The notes: generated by a model from the sequence alone, not told the origin. Counted from the stretch's first letter, positions 24,220 to 32,488 are shown. The stretch is 35,361 nt of DNA from Actinomycetota bacterium (GCA_016185305.1 JACPNV010000016.1:58211-93571); one strand, 5' to 3'. Translations and numbers: made by a program.

Positions 24220-25179
24220 ATGCCCTCAGAACCCCCGTCCCCGCACACCGCGCGCCCGTTCCGCGTCGGCGTGCAGGCCAGCAGCGCGGCCAGCGGGAAG
24301 GAGTGGCGAGATGTCGCGAAGGAAGCTGAGGATCTCGGCTACCACGTGCTCTCGGTCGCCGACCACCTCGACGACCAGTTCGCCACGGCACCGGCGATCA
24401 TGGCGGCGGCCGACGTGACGGCGAACATCCGGCTCGGAGCGGTCGTGTTCTGCAACGACTACCACCACCCGGTGGTGCTTGCGAAAGAAGCGGCGACGCT
24501 CGACCTGCTAACCGACGGCCGGCTCGAGTTCGGGCTCGGGGCCGGCTGGCAGAAGTCGGACTACACGACGAGCGGCATCCCGCTCGACGAGCCGAAGCGC
24601 CGGATCGACCGTCTCGAAGAGGCCCTCACCGTCATCACGGGTCTCTGGGCTCCCGAGCCGTTGACCTTCGCGGGCGAGCACTACCGCGTGCGCGGGCTCG
24701 ACGGACGCCCCAAGCCGGTGCAGTCGCCGCGACCGCCGCTGTTCGTCGGCGGGGGCGGCAAGCACATGCTGTCGGTGGCGGCTCGCTGCGCCGACATCGT
24801 CGGCCTGAACATCGACATGCGCCACGGGCGCATCGGCGAGACGTCCGGGCCAACCGCGACCGCGGAGGCCACCGACCACAAGGTCGCCTGGGTACGAGAA
24901 GCTGCCGGCGGCCGTTTCGGTGACATCGAGTTGCAGGCGCGCATCCACCTCGCGGCGGTCACCGACGATCGCCTCGGTCTCGCGGAAGCGGTTGCGCCCG
25001 CGCTCGGGCTCACCACCGAGCAGGCCCTGGAGACCCCACATGGGCTGGGGGGAACGGTCGAGCAGATCGTGGAGCAGTGCCTGCAGCGCCGGGAGCGCTA
25101 CGGCATCTCGTACCTCACCATCTCCGTTGACGCGATGCGCGAGTTCGCGCCGGTGGTCGCGGCGCTTCGGGCTCTTTGA
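24220..25179 (+). CDS. LLM-class F420-dependent oxidoreductase
   Basis: 319 residues with the luciferase-like TIM barrel. Features: FRVGVQASSAASGKEWRDVAK opening (in parts), LSVADHLDDQFATAPAIMAAA, RLGAVVFCNDYHHPVVLAKEAATLD, a GRLEFGLGAGWQKSDY substrate-side loop, RIDRLEEALTVI and PPLFVGGGGKHMLSVAAR. These are typical of the TIGR03621-type actinobacterial family that uses coenzyme F420 for hydride transfer. The substrate is unknown. ATG 24220 is the first start before the conserved barrel. The last 65 bp overlap, on the opposite strand, the DUF3006-like gene's 3' end. Confidence 0.9.
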   Translation: MPSEPPSPHTARPFRVGVQASSAASGKEWRDVAKEAEDLGYHVLSVADHLDDQFATAPAIMAAADVTANIRLGAVVFCNDYHHPVVLAKEAATLDLLTDGRLEFGLGAGWQKSDYTTSGIPLDEPKRRIDRLEEALTVITGLWAPEPLTFAGEHYRVRGLDGRPKPVQSPRPPLFVGGGGKHMLSVAARCADIVGLNIDMRHGRIGETSGPTATAEATDHKVAWVREAAGGRFGDIELQARIHLAAVTDDRLGLAEAVAPALGLTTEQALETPHGLGGTVEQIVEQCLQRRERYGISYLTISVDAMREFAPVVAALRAL

Positions 25180-25534
25180 CCTCGGCAGCGGTGGGCACAC
25201 CTGCCGCACCGGGGGCACCCACGGCATCCAGGGCCAGCGCTCGCGCCGCCCGGAGCTCGGACATCTCGAACTCGGACGTGCGCTTGGCACTGATCGGGCG
25301 GGAGAGGCGGTCCTCGATGGACCGTTCTTCGGGCACGCCGGCAGCCATGCCGATCACGACCAACCGCCCGTCCTGCTTGGTGAAGCGCACGCGGTCTCCC
25401 ACACCGGCGCCCACGGGGAGCATGTCGGTGGGTATGAACCACTCCTCCTGCTCGTTGCCCAGCAGCACCCGAGCGACGTCGTTGGCATCGACACCTTCGA
25501 TCCGACCCGCGACCTCGCGTTGCACGTTCCCCAC
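25115..25534 (-). CDS. Small DUF3006-like protein
   Basis: 139 residues. The first 60 (EVAGRIEGVDANDVARVLLG, then EEWFIPTDMLPVGAGVGDRVRFT) resemble the DUF3006 beta-barrel: a repeated-strand domain with the RIEG start, the central 'leave it to P..LP.GA..GD' pattern, and a final basic strand. The remainder is charged and Pro/Ala-rich, ending PPARTRASRQRRW. GTG 25534 has GGAGG 7 nt upstream, which decides the start against longer open frames. The final 21 codons run antisense to the end of the LLM gene. Function unknown. Confidence 0.72.
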   Translation of the reverse strand: MGNVQREVAGRIEGVDANDVARVLLGNEQEEWFIPTDMLPVGAGVGDRVRFTKQDGRLVVIGMAAGVPEERSIEDRLSRPISAKRTSEFEMSELRAARALALDAVGAPGAAGVPTAAEVKEPEAPRPPARTRASRQRRW

Positions 25535-25634
25535 GAACGATCCTCCCTCGACGCCATACCACACGCGCCCTGTCAGTTGATCGCACCCGCGCGGCAAGCA
25601 CTTGAGCAGACGGCGCGAAGTTGGGCCGAACGGC

Positions 25635-27221
25635 TCATTCCCACTCGATGGTGCCGGGCGGTTTCGACGTGATGTCGTAGGCGACCCGGTTCACGCCGGC
25701 CACCTCGTTGATGATCCGGCTCGACATGCGCTCGAGGAGGTCGTACGGCAGGCGGGCCCAGTCGGCGGTCATGGCGTCCTCGCTCGTCACGGCCCGGATG
25801 ATGATGGGGTGGGCGTACGTGCGCTCGTCGCCCATCACGCCGACGCTGCGGATGTCGGGCAGGACCGCGAACGCCTGCCAGATCTCACGCTCGAGACCGG
25901 CCTTCTTGATCTCCTCACGCACGATGGCATCGGCGTGTTGCAGGGTCGCCACCTTCTCCGGCGTCACCTCGCCGATGATCCGCACCCCGAGGCCCGGCCC
26001 GGGGAACGGTTGGCGCCACACGATCTCTTCGGGCAGTCCGAGCTCTTCTCCGACCCGGCGAACCTCGTCTTTGAACAGCCACCGCAGGGGCTCGACCAGC
26101 TCGAACTCGATGTCTTCAGGAAGCCCACCCACGTTGTGATGGCTCTTGATGGTGTCGGCGGCACCTCCACCCGACTCGATCACGTCGGGATACAGCGTGC
26201 CCTGCACCAGAAACCGCGCGTCGTCGATGCCGCCGGAGGAGTCCTCGAAGACCCGGATGAACAGCTCGCCGATGGCCTTGCGCTTCTCTTCGGGGTCGAC
26301 GATGCCTTCGAGGCGATCGAAGAAGCGATCGGCCGCGCGCACGTGCAGCAGCTCGATGCCGAAGTTGCGCCGGAACGTCTCGACGACTTGCTCGCCCTCG
26401 CCGCTGCGCATCAACCCCGTATCGACGAAGACGCACGTGAGTTGCGGACCGATCGCCTTGTGCACGAGTGCCGCCGCGACCGCGGAGTCGACGCCGCCGG
26501 ACAGGCCGCAGATGGCGCGGCCCGAACCAACCTGCTCGCGAACGGCATGCACCTGCTCTTCGATGATCGACGTCATCGTCCACGTCGGACGGCAGCCGCA
26601 CGCGTCATAGAGGAAGTGCTTGAGGATCTCCTGCCCGTACGGGGTGTGCGCCACTTCGGGATGGAACTGGACGCCATAGAGCTTGCGGCCGTGGTCCTCG
26701 AACGCCGCGGCCGGCACGTCCGGGGTGGTCGCCAGCACGCGCGCGCCCTCGGGGGGCTTGGTGATCGAGTCGAAGTGGCTCATCCAGACGGACTGGAAGC
26801 GAGGCTGGTCGGAGCGGAGGAGCACACCACCGTCACCGAGGACCGCGAGGTCGGTCTTGCCGTACTCGCCCCGGCCCGTGTTCGCGACCTCGCCGCCGCG
26901 CTGGAGGCTCATGAGCTGCGCGCCATAGCAGATGCCGAGCACCGGAACGCCGGTGTCGTAGACCTCCGGGTCGATCAGGGGCGCGTTCGGAACATGGACC
27001 GACTTGGGCCCGCCGCTGAAGATGACGCCGGCGGGGCTGTGCTCGACGATCTCGGCTGCGGTGATCGTGTGCGGGACGATCTCGCTGTACACGTGCGCTT
27101 CGCGCACGCGGCGGGCGATGAGCTGCGCGTACTGCGCACCGAAGTCGACGACGAGAACCGTGTCGAACTGCGATTCGAGTTCAGGGTTCACGAGGTCAGG
27201 GTTCACGTGCTTCTCGCTCAT
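25635..27221 (-). CDS. guaA: GMP synthase (glutamine-hydrolysing)
   Basis: Converts XMP to GMP using glutamine ammonia. 528 residues. The class I amidotransferase domain has nucleophile Cys98 in [10 protein letters not shown] and the His187/Glu189 pair in GVQFHPEV. The ATP-pyrophosphatase domain has the PP-loop [16 protein letters not shown], and the dimerisation domain ends in [39 protein letters not shown] and [10 protein letters not shown] are also typical. The start ATG 27221 overlaps the VOC gene's stop (ATGA), tying guaA translation to the upstream pair guaB3-VOC. Confidence 0.97.
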   Translation of the reverse strand: MSEKHVNPDLVNPELESQFDTVLVVDFGAQYAQLIARRVREAHVYSEIVPHTITAAEIVEHSPAGVIFSGGPKSVHVPNAPLIDPEVYDTGVPVLGICYGAQLMSLQRGGEVANTGRGEYGKTDLAVLGDGGVLLRSDQPRFQSVWMSHFDSITKPPEGARVLATTPDVPAAAFEDHGRKLYGVQFHPEVAHTPYGQEILKHFLYDACGCRPTWTMTSIIEEQVHAVREQVGSGRAICGLSGGVDSAVAAALVHKAIGPQLTCVFVDTGLMRSGEGEQVVETFRRNFGIELLHVRAADRFFDRLEGIVDPEEKRKAIGELFIRVFEDSSGGIDDARFLVQGTLYPDVIESGGGAADTIKSHHNVGGLPEDIEFELVEPLRWLFKDEVRRVGEELGLPEEIVWRQPFPGPGLGVRIIGEVTPEKVATLQHADAIVREEIKKAGLEREIWQAFAVLPDIRSVGVMGDERTYAHPIIIRAVTSEDAMTADWARLPYDLLERMSSRIINEVAGVNRVAYDITSKPPGTIEWE

Positions 27222-27559
27222 GCGGCACCAGCCAGCGTCAAGCCGTTCCCTTCGCTGTCGTTGACGTCGGCCGCGCGCGAGCCGTCGGCGCTGGCGTAGG
27301 GACCACTGATCACCATGCCGCCCATGCGCGGAACGGCGGAGATCGCCGCGTCGAGATCGGGCACCTCCACCACCAAGCCGGACTCGCGCGGGTTCCCGCC
27401 TGCGTGCAACGCCACCGTGGCCGGACCGAGCTTCAACTCCGAGATCTGGTCGGACTCGTACCGCACCACCGGCGCGCCGACGACCGCTCGGTAGAACGCG
27501 ACCGCACGCGCCATGTCGCCGACGTTCAGTGTGAAGTAGGTGCGGGTCGTGCGATCCAC
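27218..27559 (-). CDS. VOC (glyoxalase/bleomycin-resistance fold) protein
   Basis: 113 residues forming one vicinal-oxygen-chelate unit: [21 protein letters not shown] at the start (in parts), [40 protein letters not shown] and a final [14 protein letters not shown]. The end motif normally holds a metal-binding Glu, here in SEGNGL; the first His ligand of glyoxalase I is not evident. Ligand unknown. GTG 27559 begins the conserved domain 10 nt after the guaB3 stop and follows a GGAGG; GTG 27595 would overlap guaB3. Embedded between two GMP-pathway genes in one operon. Confidence 0.8.
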   Translation of the reverse strand: MDRTTRTYFTLNVGDMARAVAFYRAVVGAPVVRYESDQISELKLGPATVALHAGGNPRESGLVVEVPDLDAAISAVPRMGGMVISGPYASADGSRAADVNDSEGNGLTLAGAA

Positions 27560-27569
27560 GGTGCGCGAC

Positions 27570-28718
27570 TCAGCCTCCGCCGCGAGCCGGCCCACTCGAG
27601 GCCCGAACCACGATCTCGGCCTTCTGGAACTCCTTGAGCGACTCGTACCCGCTGGTCGCCATCGACGAGCGCAGCGCGCCGAACAGGTTCAACTGCCCAC
27701 CGGACTCGTGCGACGGACCGACGAGAAGGTGTTCGAGCGCGCCCGCACGGGGCACCGCGGAGAGATCTCCGGTCGGAAGGGCCGGGTGCGTTGCCTCGAT
27801 GCCCCAATGCCGGCCCTGACCCGGCGCTTCGGTGGCCGCCGCCAGGGGGGCACCGAGCATGACGGCGTCGGCGCCACACGCGATGGCCTTGGCCATGTCG
27901 CCACCGGTGCGGATGTGGCTGTTCGCGATCACGTGGACATAGACACCGGTCTCGTCGAGGTGCCGCATCCGCGCCGCCTGCACGTCGCTGATCGCCGTGG
28001 CATGGGCCGCCCCGATGCCGAGCACGTCGACGGTGCCCCTCGGCGCTCGGCCCCCGCCGTGCCCGACGCCGACGATCACGCCGGCGGCGCCGGTGCGCAT
28101 CAGGTGGAGCGCGGCCTGGTAGCTGAAGCACCCGCCGACCAGAACCGGCAGGTCGAGCTCGCGCACGAACGTCTTCAGGTTCAGCGGCTCGGCGATCTTG
28201 GAGACGTGCTCGGCAGACACCACGGTGCCCTGGATGATGAGCACGTCGAGCTCGGCGTCGATCACGTACTTGGCGAGCTCTTGGGCCCGCTTGGGGCTCA
28301 CCGCCGCGCAGGACACCACGCCGGAGCCGTTGATCTGGCGGATGCGCTCGGCGATGAGCTCGGGCTTCACCGGCTCGCCGTAGATCGCCTGCAGCCGTTC
28401 GATCGAGGAGGGCTCGCCGGGGGCAAGGGTGGCGATCTCGTCGAGCTGCGCCCCGGGGTCGTCATAGCGAGTCCACAGGCCCTCCAGGTGCAACGGGGCG
28501 AGGCCGCCGAGCTGGCCGATCGTGACGGCCGTAGCCGGGCTCACGACGCTGTCGGCCGGGACGGCGACGAGCGGCAGCTCGAAACGGAAGGCGTCGATCT
28601 CCCAACCGAGGTCGACGCACTCGGGGTCGCGGGTACGGCGGCTCGGCACGATGCTGATGTCGTCGAGCTCGAACGCCCGCCGTGCCGTCTTGCCCAAGCC
28701 GATCTCGATCTCGGCCAC
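27570..28718 (-). CDS. guaB3: GuaB3-type IMP dehydrogenase-related protein
   Basis: 382 residues, a TIM barrel of the IMP dehydrogenase superfamily without CBS domains, as in the actinobacterial GuaB3 family. Seen: GLGKTARRAFELDDISIVPSRRTRDP (in parts), LPLVAVPADSVVSP, LGGLAPLHLEGLWTRY, VGGCFSYQAALHLMRTGAAGVIVG (in parts), and GTVDVLGIGAAHATAI. At the place where IMPDH has its catalytic Cys loop the sequence is GVGHGGGRAP, with no Cys, so classical IMPDH chemistry by that residue is not expected. GTG 28718 has AGAGGA 5 nt upstream. Leads the guaB3-VOC-guaA operon. Confidence 0.93.
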   Translation of the reverse strand: MAEIEIGLGKTARRAFELDDISIVPSRRTRDPECVDLGWEIDAFRFELPLVAVPADSVVSPATAVTIGQLGGLAPLHLEGLWTRYDDPGAQLDEIATLAPGEPSSIERLQAIYGEPVKPELIAERIRQINGSGVVSCAAVSPKRAQELAKYVIDAELDVLIIQGTVVSAEHVSKIAEPLNLKTFVRELDLPVLVGGCFSYQAALHLMRTGAAGVIVGVGHGGGRAPRGTVDVLGIGAAHATAISDVQAARMRHLDETGVYVHVIANSHIRTGGDMAKAIACGADAVMLGAPLAAATEAPGQGRHWGIEATHPALPTGDLSAVPRAGALEHLLVGPSHESGGQLNLFGALRSSMATSGYESLKEFQKAEIVVRASSGPARGGG

Positions 28719-28755
28719 GCTCTTCCTCTCGGAACTCCGGTGCAGGGAAGCTGCG

Positions 28756-28793
28756 AGTCTACTCGCGCCCGTCGCCGGCGATAATCCGCCGGC
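28756..28793 (-). promoter_or_regulatory. Hairpin and -10-like box before guaB3
   Basis: GCCGGCG-ATAATC-CGCCGGC (28774-28793) is a 7-bp GC hairpin that may terminate transcripts from the gene ending at 28860. Just downstream on the minus strand TAGACT (28761-28756) looks like a -10 box, sitting in GCGAG-TAGA-CTCGC. Both are inferred roles. Confidence 0.35.
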
Positions 28794-28859
28794 CGCCGGC
28801 TTCGCCTAGCTAGACGAGCTCGATCGTCGAATGCCCGATCGATTCGTGAGCCGTGGGCG

Positions 28860-29264
28860 TCAGCGGCGGGAGTCGGCGCCGTGGAGGGTCTTGAGGATCT
28901 GCTTCGCGATCGTCACGTTCATCTCGTAGACGGCGTTGCGACCCCGTTCGCCGACCTCCTGCAACACGCTTCCGCCCGTGAGGGTTTCCACGTTTCGGAG
29001 CCCGTCCACCAGGCGTTCCTTGGTGGCATCGGTGGCCTTGTAGCCCATGTCGGTGAGCGCCTTGACCACTTCGTTCTGGGCGACGGGCTTCGGCGCGGCC
29101 GACGCGATGATGCGCAGCGCGTCCTTGGTGAGGTTGGCCCCCTGCTCGATGGCCTGGGTGACGGTGATGTTGCCCTCCTCGTCGGCTTCCATCGACGCCA
29201 GCCAGCGCTTCACCTGGGCCACGATCTCCTGCTGCGAATCACCTTCGAAGATCACCTTCGGCAT
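28860..29264 (-). CDS. Small conserved-looking protein of unknown function
   Basis: 134 residues, soluble and mostly helical. It starts MPKVIFEGDSQQEIVAQVKRWLASMEADEE (in parts), then TVTQAIEQGANLTKDALRII, and PKPVAQNEVVKALTDMGYKATDATKERLVDGL has the feel of a winged-helix or other small helical DNA-binding fold, followed by NAVYEMNVTIAKQILKTLHG. I do not recognise a named family. ATG 29264 follows GAGGTAGG by about 9 nt; the upstream open frame is low-quality. No partner in the gap to guaB3 (141 bp). Confidence 0.75.
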   Translation of the reverse strand: MPKVIFEGDSQQEIVAQVKRWLASMEADEEGNITVTQAIEQGANLTKDALRIIASAAPKPVAQNEVVKALTDMGYKATDATKERLVDGLRNVETLTGGSVLQEVGERGRNAVYEMNVTIAKQILKTLHGADSRR

Positions 29265-29794
29265 GTCGACAAACCTACCTCGATCTAGGGACTCGCTTCG
29301 CTCGCTCGTGATCGGTGGCCCCTCGGGGCAGTGCACGAGAATCGGGGTTCGCTCGCCGCCGTGTCCGTGGGTGGGCGAAGGCCTGGAAGGTGAAGCGATC
29401 CGCGGCGGGCCCGATCGTCAACGCCACGGCCGCCGAAGACCCGACCCACCCCCACCACCTCGTCCCTGACCCGTCCATTCGGACTGGCGACGGTTTCGGC
29501 GAAGGGTCCGCACACCGCGGCGCGCACGACACGGAGGCACACCTCCGGTGACCAGCAGCGCCCGCCCGAAGCGGCCCTTGCCGGGCGTCACCGGTCCGAG
29601 CACCTTCGGCACCAGCAGCGGCGCGAGGAGGCTGCCGACCCCCATCGTCAGGCTCGTGACCGTGTCGCGCCGCTCGTAGTCCGCCGCGGTGATCGCCTCG
29701 CCGGCATCGCCGTCGCCGCGGGCATCGAGATGGGACTGCAGGAGCCCGATCGAGGTCCCGCATCGACTCCGCCACCACCTCGACCACATCAGCT
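29265..29794 (-). other. 530-bp stretch without intact gene; possible degraded coding sequence
   Basis: No frame here looks like a complete protein. On the minus strand one frame (roughly 29730-29560) gives a plausible piece with ITAADYERRDTVTSLTMGV and GSLLAPLLVPKVLGPV, then GKGRFGRALLVTGG, which could be the N-terminal part of a membrane protein such as a sterol desaturase-like enzyme. The continuation shifts frames: another frame (about 29480-29370) shows GSSAAVALTIGPAADRF. This is consistent with a gene remnant downstream of the PAP2 gene, but chance is not excluded. No RNA gene or strong hairpin noticed. Confidence 0.3.
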
Positions 29795-30445
29795 TCACCA
29801 GCGCCGAGCCGCACGGTCGCCGAGAGCAAGGTTGGTCAGGCTGCCGGCGGCGACACCGAGACCGACGCCACCCACGACGTCCAATGGGAGATGGGCGCCC
29901 ACATACAGCCGCGACAGAGCAGTGGTCGTCGCCGCGACCCATGCTGCGCCCTTCATCGGACGCGGCAACACCGGCGTGGCGACGACGGCCAGCGTGAACG
30001 CCACCGCCGCGTGGCCGGACGGGAAGCCGAGGCCGGTCTGCTCACGGCCGCGCACGTTCACCTCGTCGATGTGCGCTGCCGGACGGCCTCGCTTGATGCC
30101 GCGCTTGATGAGCTTGGCGCCGCCCCAGACCGCGAAGCCGCCCAGCCCGAGACCGACCGCCGTCGACGGCCGACGGGCCATGGCGGCAGCGCTCGCGGCG
30201 ACGCCCACCGACGCCAGGCTGCCCGACTGCATGACGGCCCAAGCCGGCCCGTGGAGGTGATCGGAGAGCTCGTTGACCTGACGGAACACGGCCTCCTCGT
30301 TCTCATCCACTTCGCGGGTGCGCGCGAGTGCGCTCGCCACGCTGAACATCGCGAGTCCGGCCGCGATCGCTTCGAGGTTGCGGGCACGGGCCTGGCGAGG
30401 GAGCGGCCGCCGGTTCCACGCCCGAAGCGCACCGATGGGAGACAA
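29795..30445 (-). CDS. PAP2-family lipid phosphatase
   Basis: About 216 residues, membrane-embedded. The three phosphatase motifs are present: KRGIKRGRP (KX6RP), FPSGHAA (PSGH) and SRLYVGAHLPLDVVGG (SRX5HX3D), with hydrophobic helices between them. It probably dephosphorylates phosphatidic acid, prenyl diphosphates or similar lipids at the outer face. The start is uncertain: TTG 30445 is the first start before the conserved part (ALRAWNRRPLPRQARARN); the frame is open to 30655, but that part runs through the intergenic repeats. No clear ribosome-binding site. Confidence 0.82.
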   Translation of the reverse strand: MSPIGALRAWNRRPLPRQARARNLEAIAAGLAMFSVASALARTREVDENEEAVFRQVNELSDHLHGPAWAVMQSGSLASVGVAASAAAMARRPSTAVGLGLGGFAVWGGAKLIKRGIKRGRPAAHIDEVNVRGREQTGLGFPSGHAAVAFTLAVVATPVLPRPMKGAAWVAATTTALSRLYVGAHLPLDVVGGVGLGVAAGSLTNLALGDRAARRW

Positions 30446-30450
30446 GCGCT

Positions 30451-30660
30451 CAATTGTCTGGGGGCTGCGCCCCCACGCACTCTCCGCTGGCGCTCCGAGC
30501 GCTCCCCATCCCCGGCGGGCTCCCTGGCGGTCGCGCCGCCGGCCGGCGCTCGCCACATCCCCAACAAATTGTCGATCTGTTGGCCGCAAGCGCCGAGCTG
30601 CCTCGGGAGCTGCGCCCCCACGCATCCACAACAACTTGTCGCTCCATGGCCGCAAGTGCC
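30451..30660. repeat. Intergenic cluster of two short repeated motifs and a hairpin
   Basis: Motif X, CTGCGCCCCCACGCA, occurs identically at 30465-30479 and 30610-30624; the first is part of the hairpin GGGGGC-TGC-GCCCCC (30460-30474). Motif Y, about 32 bp beginning CAACAA and ending GGCCGCAAGNGCC, occurs at 30562-30594 and 30629-30660 with about 28 of 33 bases shared; its start is echoed at 30451-30458 (CAATTGTC). Order Y'-X ... Y ... X-Y between the PAP2 and epoxide hydrolase genes suggests a decayed duplicated element. Confidence 0.65.
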
Positions 30661-30669
30661 TAAGGCTAT

Positions 30670-30675
30670 TAGCGT
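30670..30675 (+). promoter_or_regulatory. -10-like box 6 nt before epoxide hydrolase start
   Basis: TAGCGT (TANNNT) followed by exactly 6 nt and ATG 30682. The gene has no Shine-Dalgarno sequence, so a leaderless transcript is likely. Same geometry as at 14801 and 32642. Confidence 0.45.
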
Positions 30676-30681
30676 TCGACC

Positions 30682-31608
30682 ATGAGTCGCGCGAAACCGA
30701 GCGATCTGGATCCAGAGCGGTTTTCGACTCGCTGGTTCGAGGGCCGCGGCTTCCGGCAGGCGTACGTACGCGAAGGCACCGGCGGGGTGCCGGTGTTGCT
30801 CATCCACGGGTGGCCGGAGACCAAGCGCATCTGGTGGAAGGTCATCGACTCGATGGCCGGCGCCGGCTTCGAGGTGATCGCCCCCGACCTGCGCGGCTTC
30901 GGCGAGTCAGCGCTCGCGCCAGACGGCTTCCACGACGCGCCCTCGTCCTCCCGTGACCTCTACGCGCTCGCGCACGACGAACTCGGCCACGACAAGGTCG
31001 TCGTCGTGGCCGGCGACTACGGCGGCGCCATCGCGCAAGACCTCGCGCTCCGGTTCCCCAACTTCGTCGATCGCCTCGTGCTCTTCAACTCGCCTCTGCC
31101 CTACGACAAGGAACGGATGGCGCAACTCGACACCTTGGCCAAGAGCACGCACGACTACTTCATCCGCCAGGGCACCGATCCCGACGGTCTCCTCGCCGAC
31201 CTCCCGACACCCGAACAACGAGAGCGCTACATCGCCACGTTCTACTCGTCCCGCCTGTGGGCCCATCCCGGTGCCTTCGCCGACGCGACGATCGCGTTCC
31301 ACACCCAACCATTCGCCGACGCCGCCAAGCTCCGTGCGAGTTGGGGCGCGTACGAGCAAGTGTTCAACCCAGATACGAGGTCCGAGCCCATGCTCTACAC
31401 ACGCAACGAGACGACCAAGACGCTCATCATGTTCGGGACGTCCGATCACGTCATCGCGCCCGACTTCGATCGCATGGCCGCACTCGTCTTCGTCAACCAC
31501 GTCGGCCCCTATCTCCTCCGCGAATGCGGCCACTTCGTCCAGTGGGAAGCGGCCGAGATCCTCGTCAACACCCTCGTCGGGTTCTCTCCCGATCTCGTGG
31601 GTGCGTGA
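30682..31608 (+). CDS. Alpha/beta hydrolase, epoxide hydrolase-like
   Basis: 308 residues. The oxyanion-hole motif HGWP (42-45) and the nucleophile elbow VVVAGDYGGAIAQD, with Asp112 rather than Ser, put it with epoxide hydrolases and haloalkane dehalogenases; HGXP favours an epoxide hydrolase. The acid is probably Asp255 in MFGTSDHVIAP and the base His284 in ECGHFVQWE. A cap domain spans about 140-240. Substrate unknown. ATG 30682 has a TAGCGT box 6 nt upstream and no Shine-Dalgarno sequence. Convergent with the NUDIX gene, 35 bp apart, with a hairpin over the stop. Confidence 0.9.
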   Translation: MSRAKPSDLDPERFSTRWFEGRGFRQAYVREGTGGVPVLLIHGWPETKRIWWKVIDSMAGAGFEVIAPDLRGFGESALAPDGFHDAPSSSRDLYALAHDELGHDKVVVVAGDYGGAIAQDLALRFPNFVDRLVLFNSPLPYDKERMAQLDTLAKSTHDYFIRQGTDPDGLLADLPTPEQRERYIATFYSSRLWAHPGAFADATIAFHTQPFADAAKLRASWGAYEQVFNPDTRSEPMLYTRNETTKTLIMFGTSDHVIAPDFDRMAALVFVNHVGPYLLRECGHFVQWEAAEILVNTLVGFSPDLVGA

Positions 31609-31638
31609 CCGGTCAGATATGACCCGAAAAGCACCCAC
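31597..31638. terminator. Nested hairpin between convergent genes
   Basis: Outer arms GTGGGTGC (31597-31604)/GCACCCAC (31631-31638) enclose an inner hairpin GGTCA-GATA-TGACC (31611-31624). It covers the epoxide hydrolase stop and ends 5 bp before the NUDIX stop, so a bidirectional terminator is plausible though the fold is not compact. Confidence 0.4.
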
Positions 31639-31643
31639 GCTGG

Positions 31644-32318
31644 TCAGGCCGTGCGCGTGGCCAAGGCCAAGAGGTTGTGGAGCATAAAGGCGGTGGCGCC
31701 CCAGACGGTGTCACCGACGAGCTCGAAGAAGTAGAGCGGCCGGTCGAGGGGCGCGAGGCCCCAGTGCTCCTCGCGGAAGATGTCGGGGACGAGGAGCTCG
31801 TCGAGGGAGACGTGGAGGATCTTCTCCACCTCGTCGGGGTTGGCTGCTAGCTCGGGCCGCGCCGCGAGCTCGCCGACGAACGGGACGATGTAGGAACGAC
31901 TCGTGTAGGTCTTGAGATGGTCGAGCTCGCCGATGATCTCGACGTCGCCGGGCTTCATCCCGGTCTCTTCGAACGACTCGCGCAAGGCCGCCTCGCGATG
32001 GCTCTCGCCCGACTCGACCGCGCCGCCCGGGAAGCTCACCTCGCCCTGATGTGAGCGGAGGTGTTGCGCCCTCCGGGTCAGCACGACGAAGACCTCGCCA
32101 TCTGACTCGTACAGCGGGGCCAAGACGGCCGATGCGCGGATGCCCGTGCCTTCGAGTGGCGAGGGACGGGGCCGGCCGCTGTCGCGCAGCGCCGCTAGCA
32201 CCATCGCCATCGTCACGTGCCGGCGCTCGGCTGGAAGCGAGGCCCACGGTGGCGGCCCGCCCTCTTTCACGCCTGGAGGGCGAGGGATGAACTGGGGTCC
32301 GCCCCGGCCGTCGGGCAT
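31644..32318 (-). CDS. NUDIX hydrolase, coenzyme A pyrophosphatase type
   Basis: 224 residues. The Nudix box reads GAVESGESHREAALRESFEETGM (in parts GAVESGESHREAAL and RESFEETGM), with the REXXEE metal ligands intact. Before it stands LTRRAQHLRSHQGEVSFPGG, the extra motif (LLTXRXXXLRXHXGXVXFPGG) of CoA/acyl-CoA diphosphatases, which cleave CoA to 3',5'-ADP and phosphopantetheine. The ATG at 32318 overlaps the stop of the 56-aa gene upstream (TGATG), so translation is coupled; a longer frame to 32438 is rejected because it would run through that gene. Confidence 0.92.
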   Translation of the reverse strand: MPDGRGGPQFIPRPPGVKEGGPPPWASLPAERRHVTMAMVLAALRDSGRPRPSPLEGTGIRASAVLAPLYESDGEVFVVLTRRAQHLRSHQGEVSFPGGAVESGESHREAALRESFEETGMKPGDVEIIGELDHLKTYTSRSYIVPFVGELAARPELAANPDEVEKILHVSLDELLVPDIFREEHWGLAPLDRPLYFFELVGDTVWGATAFMLHNLLALATRTA

Positions 32319-32488
32319 CAAGACGCCGGCGAAGGCGCGCCCGCCGCGCTCTCGGCGAGCTGGTGGAGGAGATCGGGAAGACCACCCATCTTCAGGTTGC
32401 TCATGACCTTGCCCGGTGTCGTCTCGCCTCGCTCCCATTCCTTCCAGAACACGAGGAGCTTGGCGGGATCGGGAGGCGGTCTGTCCAT
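32318..32488 (-). CDS. 56-aa protein coupled to NUDIX gene
   Basis: Too short for most ORF cut-offs. The product reads MDRPPPDPAKLLVFWKEWER, then GETTPGKVMSNLKMGGLPDL and LHQLAESAAGAPSPAS. The amphipathic WKEWERGE and NLKMGGLPDLLHQL segments look conserved; from memory, unchecked, similar small proteins stand before NUDIX genes in other actinomycetes. ATG 32488 has GGGGAGG about 10 nt upstream, and the TGA stop overlaps the NUDIX ATG. Its ribosome-binding site and start lie in a 53-bp tandem duplication. Confidence 0.72.
   Translation of the reverse strand: MDRPPPDPAKLLVFWKEWERGETTPGKVMSNLKMGGLPDLLHQLAESAAGAPSPAS

Noticed and set aside
25602..27299. 565-codon plus-strand frame opposite guaA.
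   Set aside because: Covers a fully conserved guaA on the minus strand; the composition is that of an antisense shadow.
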